Shown here: piece after piece, positions 5,605-5,891 of the stretch
Layout of the letters: each line of letters begins with the position of its first letter
How positions within the stretch are numbered: position 1 is the first letter of the stretch
NCBI GenBank assembly: GCA_964600645.1
Contig: CAZRJL010000050.1
Coordinates: 1-5,891 of the forward strand
Direction: 5' to 3'
From: UBA12151 sp964600645
Lineage (GTDB): Bacteria > Patescibacteriota > Minisyncoccia > Moranbacterales > UBA9337
Length of the DNA: 5,891 nt
Made by a program: the position numbers and the translations under genes
The notes under the pieces: model-generated
The model's input: only the letters and a program-made list of their open reading frames with translations
Database searches by the model: none
What the model was told of the DNA's origin: nothing

Positions 5605-5621
5605 GAGGGCGCGGTGATACG

Positions 5622-5891
5622 TTACAAAATCAAATTAAATATATATCCGGTAAAAATTATCCCCAAGCCCACGATGCCGGCAAAAATTATTATCAGTTTT
5701 GTTTTAATTACTTTTTTGAGAATCATAAATTCCGGCAGTGAAAGACCGATCACCGCCATCATAAAAGCCAGACTTGTTCCAACTGCCACCCCTTTTTCAG
5801 TAAGAACACCAATGAGAGGAATTATACCGGCTGCATTTGAATAAAGCGGAATACCTACTAAAACCGCCAATGGAACCGCATACCATTTATC
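5622..5891 (-). CDS. DUF318/UPF0718 family permease, 5' end cut off
   Basis: The reading frame is open to the right edge (DKWYAVP precedes the first in-window Met at 5870), so this is the last 89 residues of a longer protein; the family is usually about 300 aa or more. Three hydrophobic segments are seen, at about visible residues 5-30, 35-57 and 64-88. The motif G-I-P-L-Y-S-N-A-A-G-I-I-P, followed by a Gly/Ala-rich segment and L-P-E, matches the second half of the DUF318 (ArsP_1-like, PF03773) permeases, inner-membrane proteins whose substrates are mostly unknown; some members export methylarsenicals. The Asn-Ala-Ala-Gly variant contains no Cys, unlike members with a Cys-based metal site, so I do not claim arsenic transport. 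The stop is TAA at 5622. No convincing hairpin terminator follows; only a T8 run at 5585-5592 is present. Confidence 0.75.
   Translation of the reverse strand, partial: DKWYAVPLAVLVGIPLYSNAAGIIPLIGVLTEKGVAVGTSLAFMMAVIGLSLPEFMILKKVIKTKLIIIFAGIVGLGIIFTGYIFNLIL

Noticed and set aside
5598..5605. CTGTACAG as a possible LexA-type SOS box
   Set aside because: The gamma-proteobacterial box needs eight bases between CTGT and ACAG, and here there are none. It is noted only as a palindrome at the -35.
5161..5844. 227-aa open frame on the plus strand with hydrophobic stretches
   Set aside because: It is antisense to the Gln-rich gene and the permease. The Leu/Ile-rich look comes from complementing Gln/Asn and membrane codons, and it crosses a strong promoter.

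Overview
The window is AT-rich. All seven genes I can support lie on the minus strand, so transcription runs from high to low coordinates. Several traits suggest a member of the Candidate Phyla Radiation (Patescibacteria, Parcubacteria/Moranbacteria-like): compact minus-strand operons, first genes without Shine-Dalgarno sites, a somewhat short and divergent LysRS, a Gln/Asn-rich secreted protein, and a CYTH protein of the type I associate with these genomes. This placement is inference from gene content and protein style, since no rRNA or other marker is present. Visible stops are TAA or TAG, and no gene needs UGA as a sense codon.

Layout from right to left. At 5622-5891 is the C-terminal part of a DUF318/UPF0718-type permease, cut by the window edge. 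At 4726-5544 is a secreted Gln/Asn-rich protein. It forms its own unit, with an extended -10 promoter upstream and a strong intrinsic terminator (4683-4709) downstream. At 3428-4615 is a membrane-anchored metallophosphoesterase with a long acidic linker and its own extended -10 promoter. A 211-bp intergenic stretch (3217-3427) follows; it holds a weak candidate promoter and a short TAGCTT-type repeat just before the lysS start.

The left half (1-3216) looks like one operon in the order lysS, Nudix hydrolase, aminoglycoside-phosphotransferase-like kinase-fold protein, CYTH-domain protein. The gaps are 5, 14 and 29 nt, and the CYTH gene runs off the left edge. All four products handle nucleotides or phosphoryl groups. 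LysRS is a known producer of Ap4A, and the Nudix protein carries tyrosines at the downstream distance described for ApnA hydrolases, so a link between lysine charging and dinucleoside polyphosphate turnover is a testable idea. The kinase-fold protein has Asn where the catalytic Asp is expected, so it may be inactive or repurposed.

I see no mobile element, CRISPR array, tRNA or rRNA. The most unusual items are the altered active-site residues in two enzymes (HGN for HGD, GHIE for GHxH), the composition of this operon, and the matched TGGTATWAT promoters.
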